Origin: Streptomyces sp. CB02261
Lineage (GTDB): Bacteria > Actinomycetota > Actinomycetes > Streptomycetales > Streptomycetaceae
Assembly: GCF_001905665.1 (NCBI RefSeq)
Contig: NZ_LIVX01000009.1
Span: 62,001-126,000 of the forward strand
Direction of reading: 5' to 3'
Length of the DNA stretch: 64,000 bases
Shown here: in pieces, positions 8,855 to 16,585 of the stretch
How the letters are laid out: the number at the start of each line of letters is the position of its first letter
Position numbering within the stretch: the first letter of the stretch is position 1
The notes under the pieces: generated by a model
The model's database searches: none
What the model was told of the DNA's origin: nothing
What the model saw: only the letters and a program-made list of their open reading frames with translations
Program-made: the position numbers and the translations under genes

Positions 8855-9367
8855 TCAGGCGGCCGTGCTCCGGTTCGACCGGGCGGCCGCCAGTTCGGCG
8901 TTCGCGCGCTCGGTGATCAGGGTCAGCACGCGGCCCGCGGCGGCGAGGTCCTCGGCCGGGATGCCGGCGTACAGCCGGGTGGAGATCTCTGCGGACTCGG
9001 CGCCGGTGGTCTCGTACAGCTCCCTTCCGGCGTCCGTGAGCCGCAGCCGGGACGTGTCCGCCGGGTCCGCCTCCAGCAGGTGGGCGTCCGTCAGCTCGTC
9101 GATGACGCGGAGCGCGTCCGAGGTGTCGCTCTTCAGGGAGCCGGTGACGGCGTCGGCGAGCGCGTCCCGGCCGACGGACGCGCCGGCGGTCCCCCCGGCG
9201 AGGACGACGGCCCGGAGCGTCACGCTCTGCTCGAACGTGATGCCGTGGCGGGTGAGGACGCCCTCCAGGAGGGCGCGGGCGGCGTAGTGCGCCAGGGCGA
9301 TGACCCGTCCGTCGGTCGTGGGCGCGGTGGCGGGTGCGGTGGTGGTGGTGGGTGCGGTGGTGGTCAT
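8855..9367 (-). CDS. MarR-like winged-helix protein, second gene of a coupled pair
   Basis: The protein has 170 residues. After a Thr/Ala-rich start it has the size and helix pattern of a MarR regulator: a dimerisation helix (HYAARALLEGVLTRHGITFEQ), a putative recognition region (LKSDTSDALRVIDELTDAHLLE) and a short wing (ADTSRLRLTDAGRELYE). The helix-turn-helix is less canonical than in its neighbour. Its start ATG overlaps the stop of the upstream MarR gene in an ATGA arrangement, so translation is coupled. The two products might form a heterodimer or a regulator/antagonist pair; this is inference. Confidence 0.75.
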   Translation of the reverse strand: MTTTAPTTTTAPATAPTTDGRVIALAHYAARALLEGVLTRHGITFEQSVTLRAVVLAGGTAGASVGRDALADAVTGSLKSDTSDALRVIDELTDAHLLEADPADTSRLRLTDAGRELYETTGAESAEISTRLYAGIPAEDLAAAGRVLTLITERANAELAAARSNRSTAA

Positions 9368-9843
9368 GACTGCTCCTCGTTCTCGGTGGGCGGATCGAGA
9401 GGTGCGTCGAGCAAGGTCGCGAGGTCGCGGGTGAACTGCCGGGCGCGCGGGTCGTCCTGCCCGCCGAGCGGTGCGAGCAGCTGGTCGAGGAGGCCCTGGA
9501 CGACCCGGATCGCGCGGCGGGTGACGTCGCGCCCTTCCTCGGTGAGCGTCAGCTGCATGGCGCGCGGGTCGTCCGGGTCCCGGGTGCGGGTGACGAGTCC
9601 GGCGGCCTCCAGGGCGCGGGCGAGTTTGGAGACGTACAGCGCTTCGAGCCCCGTGTGGTCGGCGAGGCGGCGCTGACTGGGCCGCAGCCCGGCGCGCGAC
9701 ATGCCGTACAACGACGCCATCAGCGCGTACTGGGCGTGGGTCAGGCCCAGCGGTCCGACCGCCCGGTCGACGGCGACTCGCCACTTCATCGACAGGCGCC
9801 AGACCAGGAACCCTGCCGTAGCTCTTTCGGCTGCTTCACTCAC
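9364..9843 (-). CDS. MarR-family transcriptional regulator
   Basis: The protein has 159 residues with a canonical MarR winged helix: GLTHAQYALMASLYGM, the recognition region SQRRLADHTGLEALYVSKLA, and a wing with RDPDDPRAMQLTLTEEG. MarR proteins bind palindromic operators as dimers and are released by small ligands. The gene is divergent from the secreted Ala/Pro-rich protein gene, and the gap contains overlapping palindromes centred near 9866 and 9874, which would suit autoregulation. It is translationally coupled to a second MarR-like gene. Confidence 0.9.
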   Translation of the reverse strand: MSEAAERATAGFLVWRLSMKWRVAVDRAVGPLGLTHAQYALMASLYGMSRAGLRPSQRRLADHTGLEALYVSKLARALEAAGLVTRTRDPDDPRAMQLTLTEEGRDVTRRAIRVVQGLLDQLLAPLGGQDDPRARQFTRDLATLLDAPLDPPTENEEQS

Positions 9844-9860
9844 ACGAGATACCGTACATA

Positions 9861-9880
9861 GCTACTGTAGCCATGGCTAC
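9861..9880. promoter_or_regulatory. Candidate MarR operator: overlapping palindromes
   Basis: GCTAC-T-GTAGC (9861-9871) overlaps the perfect 14-bp palindrome GTAGCCATGGCTAC (9867-9880). The site lies 18 bp upstream of the MarR start and about 115 bp upstream of the divergent gene. The stretch is clearly more AT-rich than its surroundings, as expected for a promoter/operator. Assigning it to the adjacent MarR protein is inference. Confidence 0.6.
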
Positions 9881-9994
9881 TATCTTTCTCGAAACTTTCC
9901 CGGCCTAGGTCGCAACCTCGGGTGGCGACGCACGTCTGGTGGGTTGAAGGCGCCCTTCAGACCGTGTTTCCGTCCCACTCCTCGGGAGAACCCC

Positions 9995-10474
9995 ATGTCC
10001 AGCCACGCCAAGCGGACGTTCCGCGCCCGCCCCCGGATCCTGGGCGCCGTCACCGGTGTCGCCCTGCTCCTCGGCGGCGGCTTCGCCGCGCAGGCCGTCG
10101 CCGACTCCGGAGCGAAGCCCACGCCCGCCCCCGCGCCCGCCGTGCCGGACGCCGCCCCGGCGGCGGACGGGGACTCGGCCGCAGCCCCGGCCCCCGCCGC
10201 CCCGGCCCCGGTCCCCGCCCCGAAGGTGGTCGAGGCGGGCAGGCCCACCGCCGCACCCGCCCCGGCCACGCCGGCGCCCGCCGCTCCCGCGCCCGCTCCC
10301 GCGCCCGGCGTCGCGGTGAAGCCCACCGCCGCACCCGCGCCGGCGGCTCCGGCCGCTCCGGCCGCCCCCGCCCCGTCCGTGCGGCCCGACGCCGGCCCCG
10401 CCCCGGCCCCCGCGCCCGCCCCGGCCCAGGACGCGCCCCGCGTGGTCGCCCCCGGCACCGGCATCGGGAAGTAG
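9995..10474 (+). CDS. Secreted Ala/Pro-rich low-complexity protein
   Basis: The protein has 159 residues. A signal peptide (basic KRTFRARPR, hydrophobic GAVTGVALLLGGGFAAQAVA) is followed by about 120 residues composed almost only of Ala and Pro, with repeated APAPA blocks and two copies of a KPTAAPAP/RPTAAPAP motif. It ends GTGIGK. No catalytic or known domain is visible. Such Pro/Ala tracts behave as extended cell-wall spacers. ATG 9995 is preceded by a good GGGAG site. It lies just upstream of an ECF sigma gene and is separated from it by a hairpin. Confidence 0.75.
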   Translation: MSSHAKRTFRARPRILGAVTGVALLLGGGFAAQAVADSGAKPTPAPAPAVPDAAPAADGDSAAAPAPAAPAPVPAPKVVEAGRPTAAPAPATPAPAAPAPAPAPGVAVKPTAAPAPAAPAAPAAPAPSVRPDAGPAPAPAPAPAQDAPRVVAPGTGIGK

Positions 10475-10491
10475 CACCAGCACCACGGAGC

Positions 10492-10531
10492 GGGCGGCCG
10501 GGCCGGGCTTCCACGGCCGCCCCGGCCGCCC
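10492..10531 (+). terminator. Hairpin after the Ala/Pro-rich gene
   Basis: An 11-bp perfect inverted repeat (GGGCGGCCGGG, 10492-10502, with CCCGGCCGCCC, 10521-10531) and an 18-base loop, located 18 bp after the stop codon. There is no T-tract, as is common for Streptomyces terminators. Confidence 0.5.
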
Positions 10532-10544
10532 CTCCGCCGACGCA

Positions 10545-11186
10545 GTGAGGACCTCGCCGTTGTCGTACGCCATACCCGCCGCCGCACCGCCGACCTGGTG
10601 GTCCCGGCTGCTCGCCCGCATGTCCTCCCGCACCGGGAACGCACCGGCGTGGGAGCGCCGGCCGCGGGACCTCGGCCACGCCCCCGGCGCTCACGAGCCG
10701 CCGCCCACGCTCACCGACCTCTACCGGGCGCGCCGGCTCGACATGGTGCGGCTCGCGCTGTTCCTCGTCGACGACCTCCCCACCGCCGAGGACGTCGTCC
10801 AGGACGCGTTCGCCGCCGTGTGCAGGACGTACGGCACCTCCCTCCGCGGACTCCAGGACCCGGGCGCGTACCTGCACACCGCCGTGGTCAACGCCGCCCG
10901 TTCCGTACTGCGCAGGCGCCGCACCGCGCGCGCGTACACCCCGCCCCACCCGGGTGCCGGCGCACCCGTCGACGAGGGGCTGCTGCTCGCCGAGGAGCAC
11001 CGGCACGTCCTCGACGCGCTCGCGGAGCTGACCCGGCGCCAGCGCGAGGTGCTGGTCCTGCGCTACTGGTCGGAGCTGACCGAGGCACAGATCGCCCAGG
11101 CGCTCGGCCTTTCGCGCGGCACGGTGAAGTCCACCGCGAGCCGCGCCCTCGACGCCCTGGAGAAGAAGCTGGAGGCGGGCCGATGA
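10545..11186 (+). CDS. ECF-type RNA polymerase sigma factor
   Basis: The protein has 213 residues. Sigma region 2 spans about residues 52-118 (LTDLYRARRLDMVRLALFLV, TAEDVVQDAF, AYLHTAVVNAARSVLRR) and region 4 about 145-205 (LTRRQREVLVLRYWSELTEAQIAQ, then LGLSRGTVKSTASRALDALE), with no region 3, as in SigE/ECF-type factors. It would direct RNA polymerase to a small regulon after an external signal. The GTG start at 10545 gives a poorly conserved 50-residue leader; ATG 10620 is a reasonable alternative. The stop overlaps the start of the next gene, a single-pass membrane protein that may act as its anti-sigma factor. Confidence 0.9.
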   Translation: MRTSPLSYAIPAAAPPTWWSRLLARMSSRTGNAPAWERRPRDLGHAPGAHEPPPTLTDLYRARRLDMVRLALFLVDDLPTAEDVVQDAFAAVCRTYGTSLRGLQDPGAYLHTAVVNAARSVLRRRRTARAYTPPHPGAGAPVDEGLLLAEEHRHVLDALAELTRRQREVLVLRYWSELTEAQIAQALGLSRGTVKSTASRALDALEKKLEAGR

Positions 11187-11554
11187 GACCGCTGACACCG
11201 CACGACGAGGACCGCCGCTCCCCCGTCGAGGACAGGCTGCGCGCCGCGTTCGCCGCCCGGGCCGCCCTCGTCACCCACCGCGACCTGCGGCGCGACGCGC
11301 CCCCGCGGGGGCGCGCCTGGGGCGCGCGCCGGGTGCGCGGGGTCGTCCTCGCCGGGCTCGGCGCCGCCGTCGCCGTGGCCGCCGCGTATCTGCTCGTCCT
11401 GGCGCCCGGCGGTCCGGTCACCCCCGCTCCCGTGCCGCCCGCCCGCTCCCCCGGCGTCGGCGTGCCGACGACACCGCCGACACCGCGGCCGGCCGCCCCG
11501 CCCACGCCGTCCGTGGCCGGGTCGGGCGCCCCGGGGCCGCTGGGACTGCCGTAG
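11183..11554 (+). CDS. Single-pass membrane protein coupled to the sigma gene; anti-sigma candidate
   Basis: The protein has 123 residues. The cytosolic N-terminus has about 50 charged residues (VEDRLRAAFAARAALVTHRDL), followed by one TM helix (VVLAGLGAAVAVAAAYLLVL) and a Pro/Thr-rich extracytoplasmic tail ending PGPLGLP. The ATGA overlap with the sigma factor gene points to stoichiometric expression, as is usual for sigma/anti-sigma pairs. No HxxxCxxC zinc-binding anti-sigma motif is present, so the anti-sigma role rests only on position and topology. Confidence 0.7.
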   Translation: MRPLTPHDEDRRSPVEDRLRAAFAARAALVTHRDLRRDAPPRGRAWGARRVRGVVLAGLGAAVAVAAAYLLVLAPGGPVTPAPVPPARSPGVGVPTTPPTPRPAAPPTPSVAGSGAPGPLGLP

Positions 11555-11570
11555 CCGGTGAGGGCATGGC

Positions 11571-11605
11571 AAAGGGCCGGAACCCCCCGTGGGATCCGGC
11601 CCTTT
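11571..11605. terminator. Bidirectional terminator between convergent genes
   Basis: A perfect 11-bp stem AAAGGGCCGGA (11571-11581) with TCCGGCCCTTT (11595-11605) and a 13-base loop. It lies 16 bp after the sigma operon stop and 42 bp beyond the stop of the oppositely oriented gene. The A-rich start and T-rich end make it usable in both directions. Confidence 0.8.
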
Positions 11606-11647
11606 CCCGGCCTCGCGGCGCGCGACCGCTTCGCGCGGACCGCCCGA

Positions 11648-12049
11648 CTACTTCGCGGGGACCGCTTCGAGGCAGAGGACGAACTTGTCCGAGTTCAGCT
11701 GCTGAGCGAGGGCCGTGACCTCCGCGCCGCACTTGTTCACGTCGAAGGTGTCGTCGTGGACCTTGACGACCTTGTACAGGTCCGGCTTGCCGGAGGAGCA
11801 GTCCGTGGTCTCGACCTCGGGGGCGTTGTCCGGGCCGGTCACGGTGACGCACTCGCCGGTCTGCGCGTGCACCGGGGCGTCGCCCGTGAGGTGCGGGAGG
11901 CCGAGCTTCACGGCGATGGCGACGGCGATCGCGATGACGACTCCGCCGACCTTCTTGAGGATGCGGCTGCCCTTCTTCGCGGGGGCGGCGGGCTGCTGCT
12001 CGGGAGCGGCGGGCTGCTCGGGAGCGGGGGGCGCGGACGGCGTCGTCAT
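11648..12049 (-). CDS. Membrane-anchored LppU/SCO3897-like protein
   Basis: The protein has 133 residues. A short Ala/Pro/Gln-rich cytosolic segment is followed by a TM helix (VGGVVIAIAVAIAVKLGL) and an extracytoplasmic domain of about 80 residues. That domain contains GECVTVTGPDNAPEVETTDC, then DLYKVVKVHDDTF and three Cys in all plus one near the end. The pattern (G-x-C-V, x-V-x-x-x-D-C, KVVKV) resembles the LppU/SCO3897 family of exported proteins of unknown function. ATG 12049 has an AAGGAA ribosome site. It is convergent with the sigma operon and downstream of the kinase operon. Confidence 0.75.
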   Translation of the reverse strand: MTTPSAPPAPEQPAAPEQQPAAPAKKGSRILKKVGGVVIAIAVAIAVKLGLPHLTGDAPVHAQTGECVTVTGPDNAPEVETTDCSSGKPDLYKVVKVHDDTFDVNKCGAEVTALAQQLNSDKFVLCLEAVPAK

Positions 12050-12110
12050 GTGATGTTCCTTGCGAGCGCGGACATGATCAGACGCGAACGTTACATGCAC
12101 CAAAACGGGC

Positions 12111-12130
12111 AAAAAGGATCACGAAGATCC
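12111..12130 (-). terminator. Rho-independent-type terminator after the kinase gene
   Basis: Read on the minus strand, GGATC-TTCGT-GATCC is followed directly by TTTTT (complement of AAAAA, 12111-12115). It begins 41 bp after the kinase stop. The stem is short (5 bp), but the T-tract is unusual for this GC-rich genome. Confidence 0.55.
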
Positions 12131-12170
12131 ACTTGCTGATCAGTTGCACAGTCGTGACTCTGTCGTTCCG

Positions 12171-13763
12171 TCAGGAACCCGGTCCCAGCCGCCGTTGGTG
12201 CTCAAGCACGCGCCGCACGTCCACCGGAAGCGGGTGATACGGGCCGTACGCGCGCTCGGCGTCGAACAGCAGCCGCTGGAGCTGGTCCTGCCCCGCCGTG
12301 TGCTCGCCCGCCGCCACGAGGAGCAGCGCGATCCGCTGCCGGATGTCGAAGACCCGGGCGGCATCCCCCTCGTAGTACGGCAGGACCGCCCGGAACTCGG
12401 CGAGCGCGGCGGCCGTCTCCCCGAGCTGCTCCAGGCACAGGCCCGCGTCGTACCGGAACTGCACCGCCTGCGGGTCCGCCGGGCCCGCCTCCGCCTCGCG
12501 GTCCGCCGCGAGGCGGCGCAACTCCGGCAGGGCGCGCCGGTACTGACCGTCGTCCATCAGTGTCGACGCGTACTGCTTGCGCAGGATGCGGACGACCGGC
12601 GAACGCTCACCGTGCTCGGCCGACGCGGCGGGAAGGATCCCGCCGAGGACGTCCACGGCCTGCGTCAACGAGCCCTCCCCGAGCAGCCGCTTGACCTCGT
12701 CGACGGCGGCGGCGACATCGGGCCGGGGCGGCGCGGGCGGAGGAGTGGGGGCGACCGGCGAAGGGGTGGGCATGGCCGGTGCCTGGACCGCCGGCACGGG
12801 GACCGCCGGTGACGGGACCGCCGGTGTCGGGACCGCCCCCGCGGGTGCCGTCGGGCGGTCGGGCCAGGGGGCGTGCGGGCGGAGGAACGGCCGGGTCGGG
12901 TCCATCGGTCCCGCCGGGGCCCCGCGCGCGGGGAGCAGCGGCAGCAGGTGCTCGTACACCTCGTGCGCGCCGGACGGGCGCTCCCGCGGGTCCTTGGCGA
13001 GCAGCCGCAGCACCAGCGCCTCCAGGGACTCGGGGACCTCGGGCCGCAGCTGCCGGAGCGGTACGGGAGGCTCGTACAGGTGCCGGTGGAGGACACCGAG
13101 CGCGGTGGACCCCGCGAACGGCACGTCGCCGCTGAGGAGTTCGTGGAGCAGGACCCCGAGGGCGTACAGGTCGGTGGACGGGCCGACGGCGCCGCCCATG
13201 GCCTGCTCGGGCGCCATGTACGAGGGGCTGCCGATGGGGGAACCGGTGTGGGTGAGCCGCGTGGTGTCCGCGTCCAGGACGGAGGCGACGCCCAGGTCGA
13301 GGACGACCACCGAGCCGTCCGGGCGGACGATCACGTTCCGCGGCTTGAGGTCGCGGTGCACGATGGGCACGGCGTGGACGGCCGCGAGCACCGCGCACAG
13401 CTGCGCGGCGACCGAGACCGCCCAGGGCCACGGGTACGGGTCGTGCTCGGCGAGGTGGTCGGCGAGGTCCGCGCCCTCCACGTACTGCATGACGAGATAC
13501 AGGTCGTCGCCCTCGCTGCCCGCGTCGTGCACGGTGACGAGACCCGGGTGGGCGACGCGCGCGGTCACCCGGCACTCCCGCACGAAGCGGCGCCGCAGCT
13601 CGTCGGCGGCGGTCGCGGGTCCCGCCATGGTGGCGGGCCGGAGCAGCTTCACCGCGACCCGGCGGTCCAGCCTCCCGTCGTACGCCGTCCAGACCTGGCC
13701 CATGCCGCCCTGACCGATGACGGTGGCGAGCTCGTAACGCCCGCCGATGACACGCCCGTTCAC
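12171..13763 (-). CDS. Serine/threonine protein kinase with C-terminal TPR-like region
   Basis: The protein has 530 residues. The Hanks-type kinase domain fills residues 8-270: ATP loop GQGGMGQVW, catalytic Lys in RRVAVKLLR, catalytic loop VHRDLKPRN, a DLG in place of DFG, and GSPSYMAPEQ in the activation segment. A Pro/Ala/Val-rich linker (about 280-350) leads to a helical region with TPR-like pairs (RRALPELRRLAAD, CLEQLGETAAALAEFRAVL, AAGEHTAGQDQLQRLL). No TM helix or PASTA domain is present, so it is a soluble kinase. It starts at GTG 13763, overlapping the stop of the upstream membrane-protein gene (GTGA), so the membrane protein is likely a partner or substrate. Confidence 0.92.
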   Translation of the reverse strand: MNGRVIGGRYELATVIGQGGMGQVWTAYDGRLDRRVAVKLLRPATMAGPATAADELRRRFVRECRVTARVAHPGLVTVHDAGSEGDDLYLVMQYVEGADLADHLAEHDPYPWPWAVSVAAQLCAVLAAVHAVPIVHRDLKPRNVIVRPDGSVVVLDLGVASVLDADTTRLTHTGSPIGSPSYMAPEQAMGGAVGPSTDLYALGVLLHELLSGDVPFAGSTALGVLHRHLYEPPVPLRQLRPEVPESLEALVLRLLAKDPRERPSGAHEVYEHLLPLLPARGAPAGPMDPTRPFLRPHAPWPDRPTAPAGAVPTPAVPSPAVPVPAVQAPAMPTPSPVAPTPPPAPPRPDVAAAVDEVKRLLGEGSLTQAVDVLGGILPAASAEHGERSPVVRILRKQYASTLMDDGQYRRALPELRRLAADREAEAGPADPQAVQFRYDAGLCLEQLGETAAALAEFRAVLPYYEGDAARVFDIRQRIALLLVAAGEHTAGQDQLQRLLFDAERAYGPYHPLPVDVRRVLEHQRRLGPGS

Positions 13764-14290
13764 GCCCGGCCTTCGCCCTCTCCGCGGGTACGGAGGAGAT
13801 CGCTCAACTCGTCCAGCTCGGCTCGGACCTGGTCGATCCGCTGCCCGCCGGGCGGCTGGGGCGCCGGCACGTGCCCGATCGGCTGATACGGGTACGGCGG
13901 CCGCGCGGGCGGCGGCGGCACCACGATCACGACCGGGGCGGGCTGGTGGTGCCGGATGTCGACCACCAGGAAGTAGCAGGTCACGATGGCCATCTGGACG
14001 AGCAGGGCCACCATGCCGGCGGTGTTCATCCACGTGCCGGCGAACCGCTGCTCCAGCGGCACCACGCAGGCGATGTTGAGGACCAACTGGCCCCAGAACA
14101 GGACCCAGTCACGGCCCGACCGCCGCATGATCGCGATCCTGAGCATGGCCACCCACGCGAGGAAGCCCAGGGACAGGACGACCAGGACCGTGAGGAGCAC
14201 GCGCACGGTGATGGTGGCCGCGGACGGGCCGGTGGCCCGTACCGGCGCGGGCAAGGGTGTGGGCGCGGGTGTGGGCACCTGACCGTACAT
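13760..14290 (-). CDS. Three-TM membrane protein coupled to the kinase gene
   Basis: The protein has 176 residues. The N-terminus is Pro-rich, followed by three TM helices (VRVLLTVLVVLSLGFLAWVA, WVLFWGQLVLNIACVVP, AGMVALLVQMAIVTCYFLVV), a Pro-rich cytosolic stretch (VIVVPPPPARPPYPY) and a short C-terminal coiled coil (QRIDQVRAELDELSDLLRT). ATG 14290 has a strong GGGGGAG site. No enzymatic motif is visible. The 4-bp overlap with the kinase gene suggests the two proteins work together, for example as a membrane tether. Confidence 0.8.
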   Translation of the reverse strand: MYGQVPTPAPTPLPAPVRATGPSAATITVRVLLTVLVVLSLGFLAWVAMLRIAIMRRSGRDWVLFWGQLVLNIACVVPLEQRFAGTWMNTAGMVALLVQMAIVTCYFLVVDIRHHQPAPVVIVVPPPPARPPYPYQPIGHVPAPQPPGGQRIDQVRAELDELSDLLRTRGEGEGRA

Positions 14291-14358
14291 ACGACGCTCC
14301 CCCAGACGGATGATCAGGCTAAGAGAGTAAGACGCGCACGGCTCCTGCTCCACGCCCT

Positions 14359-14517
14359 TACGTCACCGGGGCTCCACGCCTGTACGACCCCGGGTTCGCG
14401 CCGGTACGTCACCCCGGTCCCACGCCCGTCCGGCTCCGGGTCCCACGCCCGTCCGGCTCCGGGTCCCACGCCCGTACGAACCCCGGTTGCACCCCGGTAC
14501 GTCACCCGGGTTCCACG
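14359..14517. repeat. Tandem repeats copying the methylase gene end
   Basis: Copies of TACGTCACC followed by a GGTCCCACGC-like string begin near 14359 and 14405, and at the true gene end near 14499. In the last copy TCA (14502-14504) is the complement of the methylase stop codon. A 23-bp unit TCCCACGCCCGTCCGGCTCC (plus GGG) is exactly duplicated at 14418-14440 and 14441-14463 and is followed by a partial third copy. The cluster occupies most of the gap between the two minus-strand genes. Confidence 0.85.
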
Positions 14518-16565
14518 CTCCCGTCGGCGAGCCCGTCGTACAGGCCCTGCACCAGCTGCTCGCCCAGGCGGGCCGCGAGCCGCAGGGCCTCCTCGAACTC
14601 GGCGAGGGACTTGAAGTGGGCGCCGTGGCGGCGCTGGTCGGCGAGGGGCAGCCGGGGCAGCTGGAGGCGGCGCACGTCGAGCCTGGTCGCGGTCGACGCG
14701 AAGCTGCTGGCCTGCCGGTTGTTGGCGGTGCCGCGCAGGAAGCCGGCGAGGAACCAGGGGTCGAGCGCGGCCGGATCGGGCCGCAGCAGCTGGAGGTTGC
14801 GGCCGAGGGCGGCGCCGGCGGTGGCCGCGTCCACGACCCGGGCCACGGAGCCGCCGCCGAGGACGGGGACGACGACGTCGCCCTCGGCCACGAGTACGGG
14901 CTCCTCGGCGGGGGCGCCCGCACCGGAGGCCGCACCGCCCGGCAGGGTGCCGGAGGGGGCGCCGCCGGACAGGACGTCGTGCTCGGTGAGGACGGGGACG
15001 TCGTCTCCGTCGGAGGCCGTTCCCGAGCCGCCGGTACGGAGCTGGAGGGCGCCGGTGCGGGCCAGTTCGCCGACGGTGGTGAGGGGGCGGGGCCCGGAGC
15101 GCGCGGGGACGGGGCTGGGAGCGAGGCCCTGGGTCCTGCGCAGCGTCTCGTCCAGGCGGGCTCGGACGGCGGCGAGTTCGGGGGCGGTGCCGCCGGCGGC
15201 GGGGGCGGTGAGGTAGCGGGCGGGCGCGAGGTCGACCTCGTCGTCGAGGAGTTCGATGACGGGGACCGCGCGGGCCACGGACTCCTCGCCGCCCCGTCCG
15301 GCCCAGGCGTCGAGGACCGTGGTGCGCAGGGTCGCCCACGGCAGTTTGTCGCGACCCGCGTCCGGGACGAGCCCCGCGGTGTCCACGAACAGCGTCTCCG
15401 CCGGCGGCCGCTGGTCCCCGCCCGGCCGGACGAGGACCCAGAGGTGGAGCGGGATGCCGTACGGGGGCGCGGCGCCGGCCGGCAGGGCGACGACGGCCCG
15501 GAGCGCGCCGCGGCGCAGGAGGTCGGCGCGGATGCGGCGGCCCGAGCGGCGGGAGGCGACGGCGGGCGGCATGAGGAGGACCGCGGCCCCGTCGGTCCGG
15601 AGCCGGGCGAGGGCGTGCTGCACCCAGGCCAGCTCGGATTCGGTACGGGCGGGGAAGCCGTACTCCCAGCGTGCGTCGTAGGCGAGTTCGTCGTGACCCC
15701 AGGCCCGCTCGTTGAACGGCGGGTGGCACAGGACCGCGTCGGCGGCCAGGTCGGGGAAGGCGTCGGCACGGAGGGTGTCGGCGGTGGCGGCGCGGATGTC
15801 GGCGTCACCGTGGAGGGCGAGCCGCAGGGCGGTGAGGGCGGCCAGGTCGGGGTCGGTGTCCTGGGCGAACAGCGCGGTGGCGTGCGGGACGGCGCGCAGC
15901 AGGCCGCCGGTGCCGGAGGCCGGGTCGACGACGGTGGCGAGGGGTCGGCCTTCGGGGGCCGCGGCGGCGGCGAGCTCCGCCATGAGGTCGGCGAGCGGGG
16001 GCGGGGTGAGCGTGTACTGACGGGGATTGGCGTCCAGGTGGCGGCCGAGCAGGAACTCGAAGGCCTCGCGCGGGCCCCCCAGCTCGTCGGCGAGCTCGAC
16101 GGCGGCCCGCAGCAGGGGGACGGCGGGGACCGTCTCGGACGGGGTGGGGGTGCGGACGGCCCTCGGCACGCCGAAACGGGCGGTGAGGGTCTCTTCGAGG
16201 GCGGTGGGGAGGACCTCCGCGAGCCGGGCGTCGGGGAGCGCGCCGAGCGCGGTCCAGGCGCGGGGGCGCTCGCGGCGCAGGAGCAGGACGCAGCCGGCGT
16301 GGACGAGGGCGGCGACGGTGCCGGAGGGATGGCCGGCGAGCTGCTGCCAGACCCGCTCACGCAGCGGGACCTCCGCGAGTTTGCCCTGGTCGCGGAGCCA
16401 TTGCTCGATCTCACCGAGGGCGAACGAGGGGCTGGTCTCCGTCCCTCCGACGGGCTTGGGGAAGTCGGCGTGGCGGCGGCGCCAGTTGCTGACGGCGGCC
16501 CTGCCGACGCCTGCGAGCCGGGCGATACCCGCGGCGGTGACCTCTGTCGTGCTGTCTTCGGGCAC
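14502..16565 (-). CDS. HTH / N-6 adenine methylase / HsdS-like TRD fusion protein
   Basis: The protein has 687 residues. The N-terminus has a MerR/AlpA-like helix-turn-helix (TAAGIARLAGVGRAAVSNWRR). The methylase core has SAM motif I as VVDPASGTGGLL near residue 210 and motif IV as CHPPFNERAWG near 279, where adenine methylases normally have N/D-PPF. The C-terminal 200 residues resemble a type I specificity subunit (WFLAGFLRG, then NNRQASSFASTATRLDVRRL, and a final EFEEALRLAARLGEQL helix). No restriction subunit lies nearby. The His in motif IV may reduce methylation activity; a regulatory DNA-binding role is possible. GTG 16565 was chosen because AGGGGAG precedes it. The gene is divergent from a membrane-protein gene over a motif-rich gap. 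Confidence 0.85.
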   Translation of the reverse strand: MPEDSTTEVTAAGIARLAGVGRAAVSNWRRRHADFPKPVGGTETSPSFALGEIEQWLRDQGKLAEVPLRERVWQQLAGHPSGTVAALVHAGCVLLLRRERPRAWTALGALPDARLAEVLPTALEETLTARFGVPRAVRTPTPSETVPAVPLLRAAVELADELGGPREAFEFLLGRHLDANPRQYTLTPPPLADLMAELAAAAAPEGRPLATVVDPASGTGGLLRAVPHATALFAQDTDPDLAALTALRLALHGDADIRAATADTLRADAFPDLAADAVLCHPPFNERAWGHDELAYDARWEYGFPARTESELAWVQHALARLRTDGAAVLLMPPAVASRRSGRRIRADLLRRGALRAVVALPAGAAPPYGIPLHLWVLVRPGGDQRPPAETLFVDTAGLVPDAGRDKLPWATLRTTVLDAWAGRGGEESVARAVPVIELLDDEVDLAPARYLTAPAAGGTAPELAAVRARLDETLRRTQGLAPSPVPARSGPRPLTTVGELARTGALQLRTGGSGTASDGDDVPVLTEHDVLSGGAPSGTLPGGAASGAGAPAEEPVLVAEGDVVVPVLGGGSVARVVDAATAGAALGRNLQLLRPDPAALDPWFLAGFLRGTANNRQASSFASTATRLDVRRLQLPRLPLADQRRHGAHFKSLAEFEEALRLAARLGEQLVQGLYDGLADGSVEPG

Positions 16566-16585
16566 CTGGCCGACTCCCCTCGTAC

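Noticed and set aside
9701..9994. N-terminal extension of the Ala/Pro-rich protein
   Set aside because: It would run through the MarR gene and operator; the signal peptide and GGGAG site place the start at 9995.
14502..16565. Complete type I restriction-modification system
   Set aside because: No HsdR-like translocase or separate HsdS gene is present; the neighbours are a kinase operon and a membrane protein.
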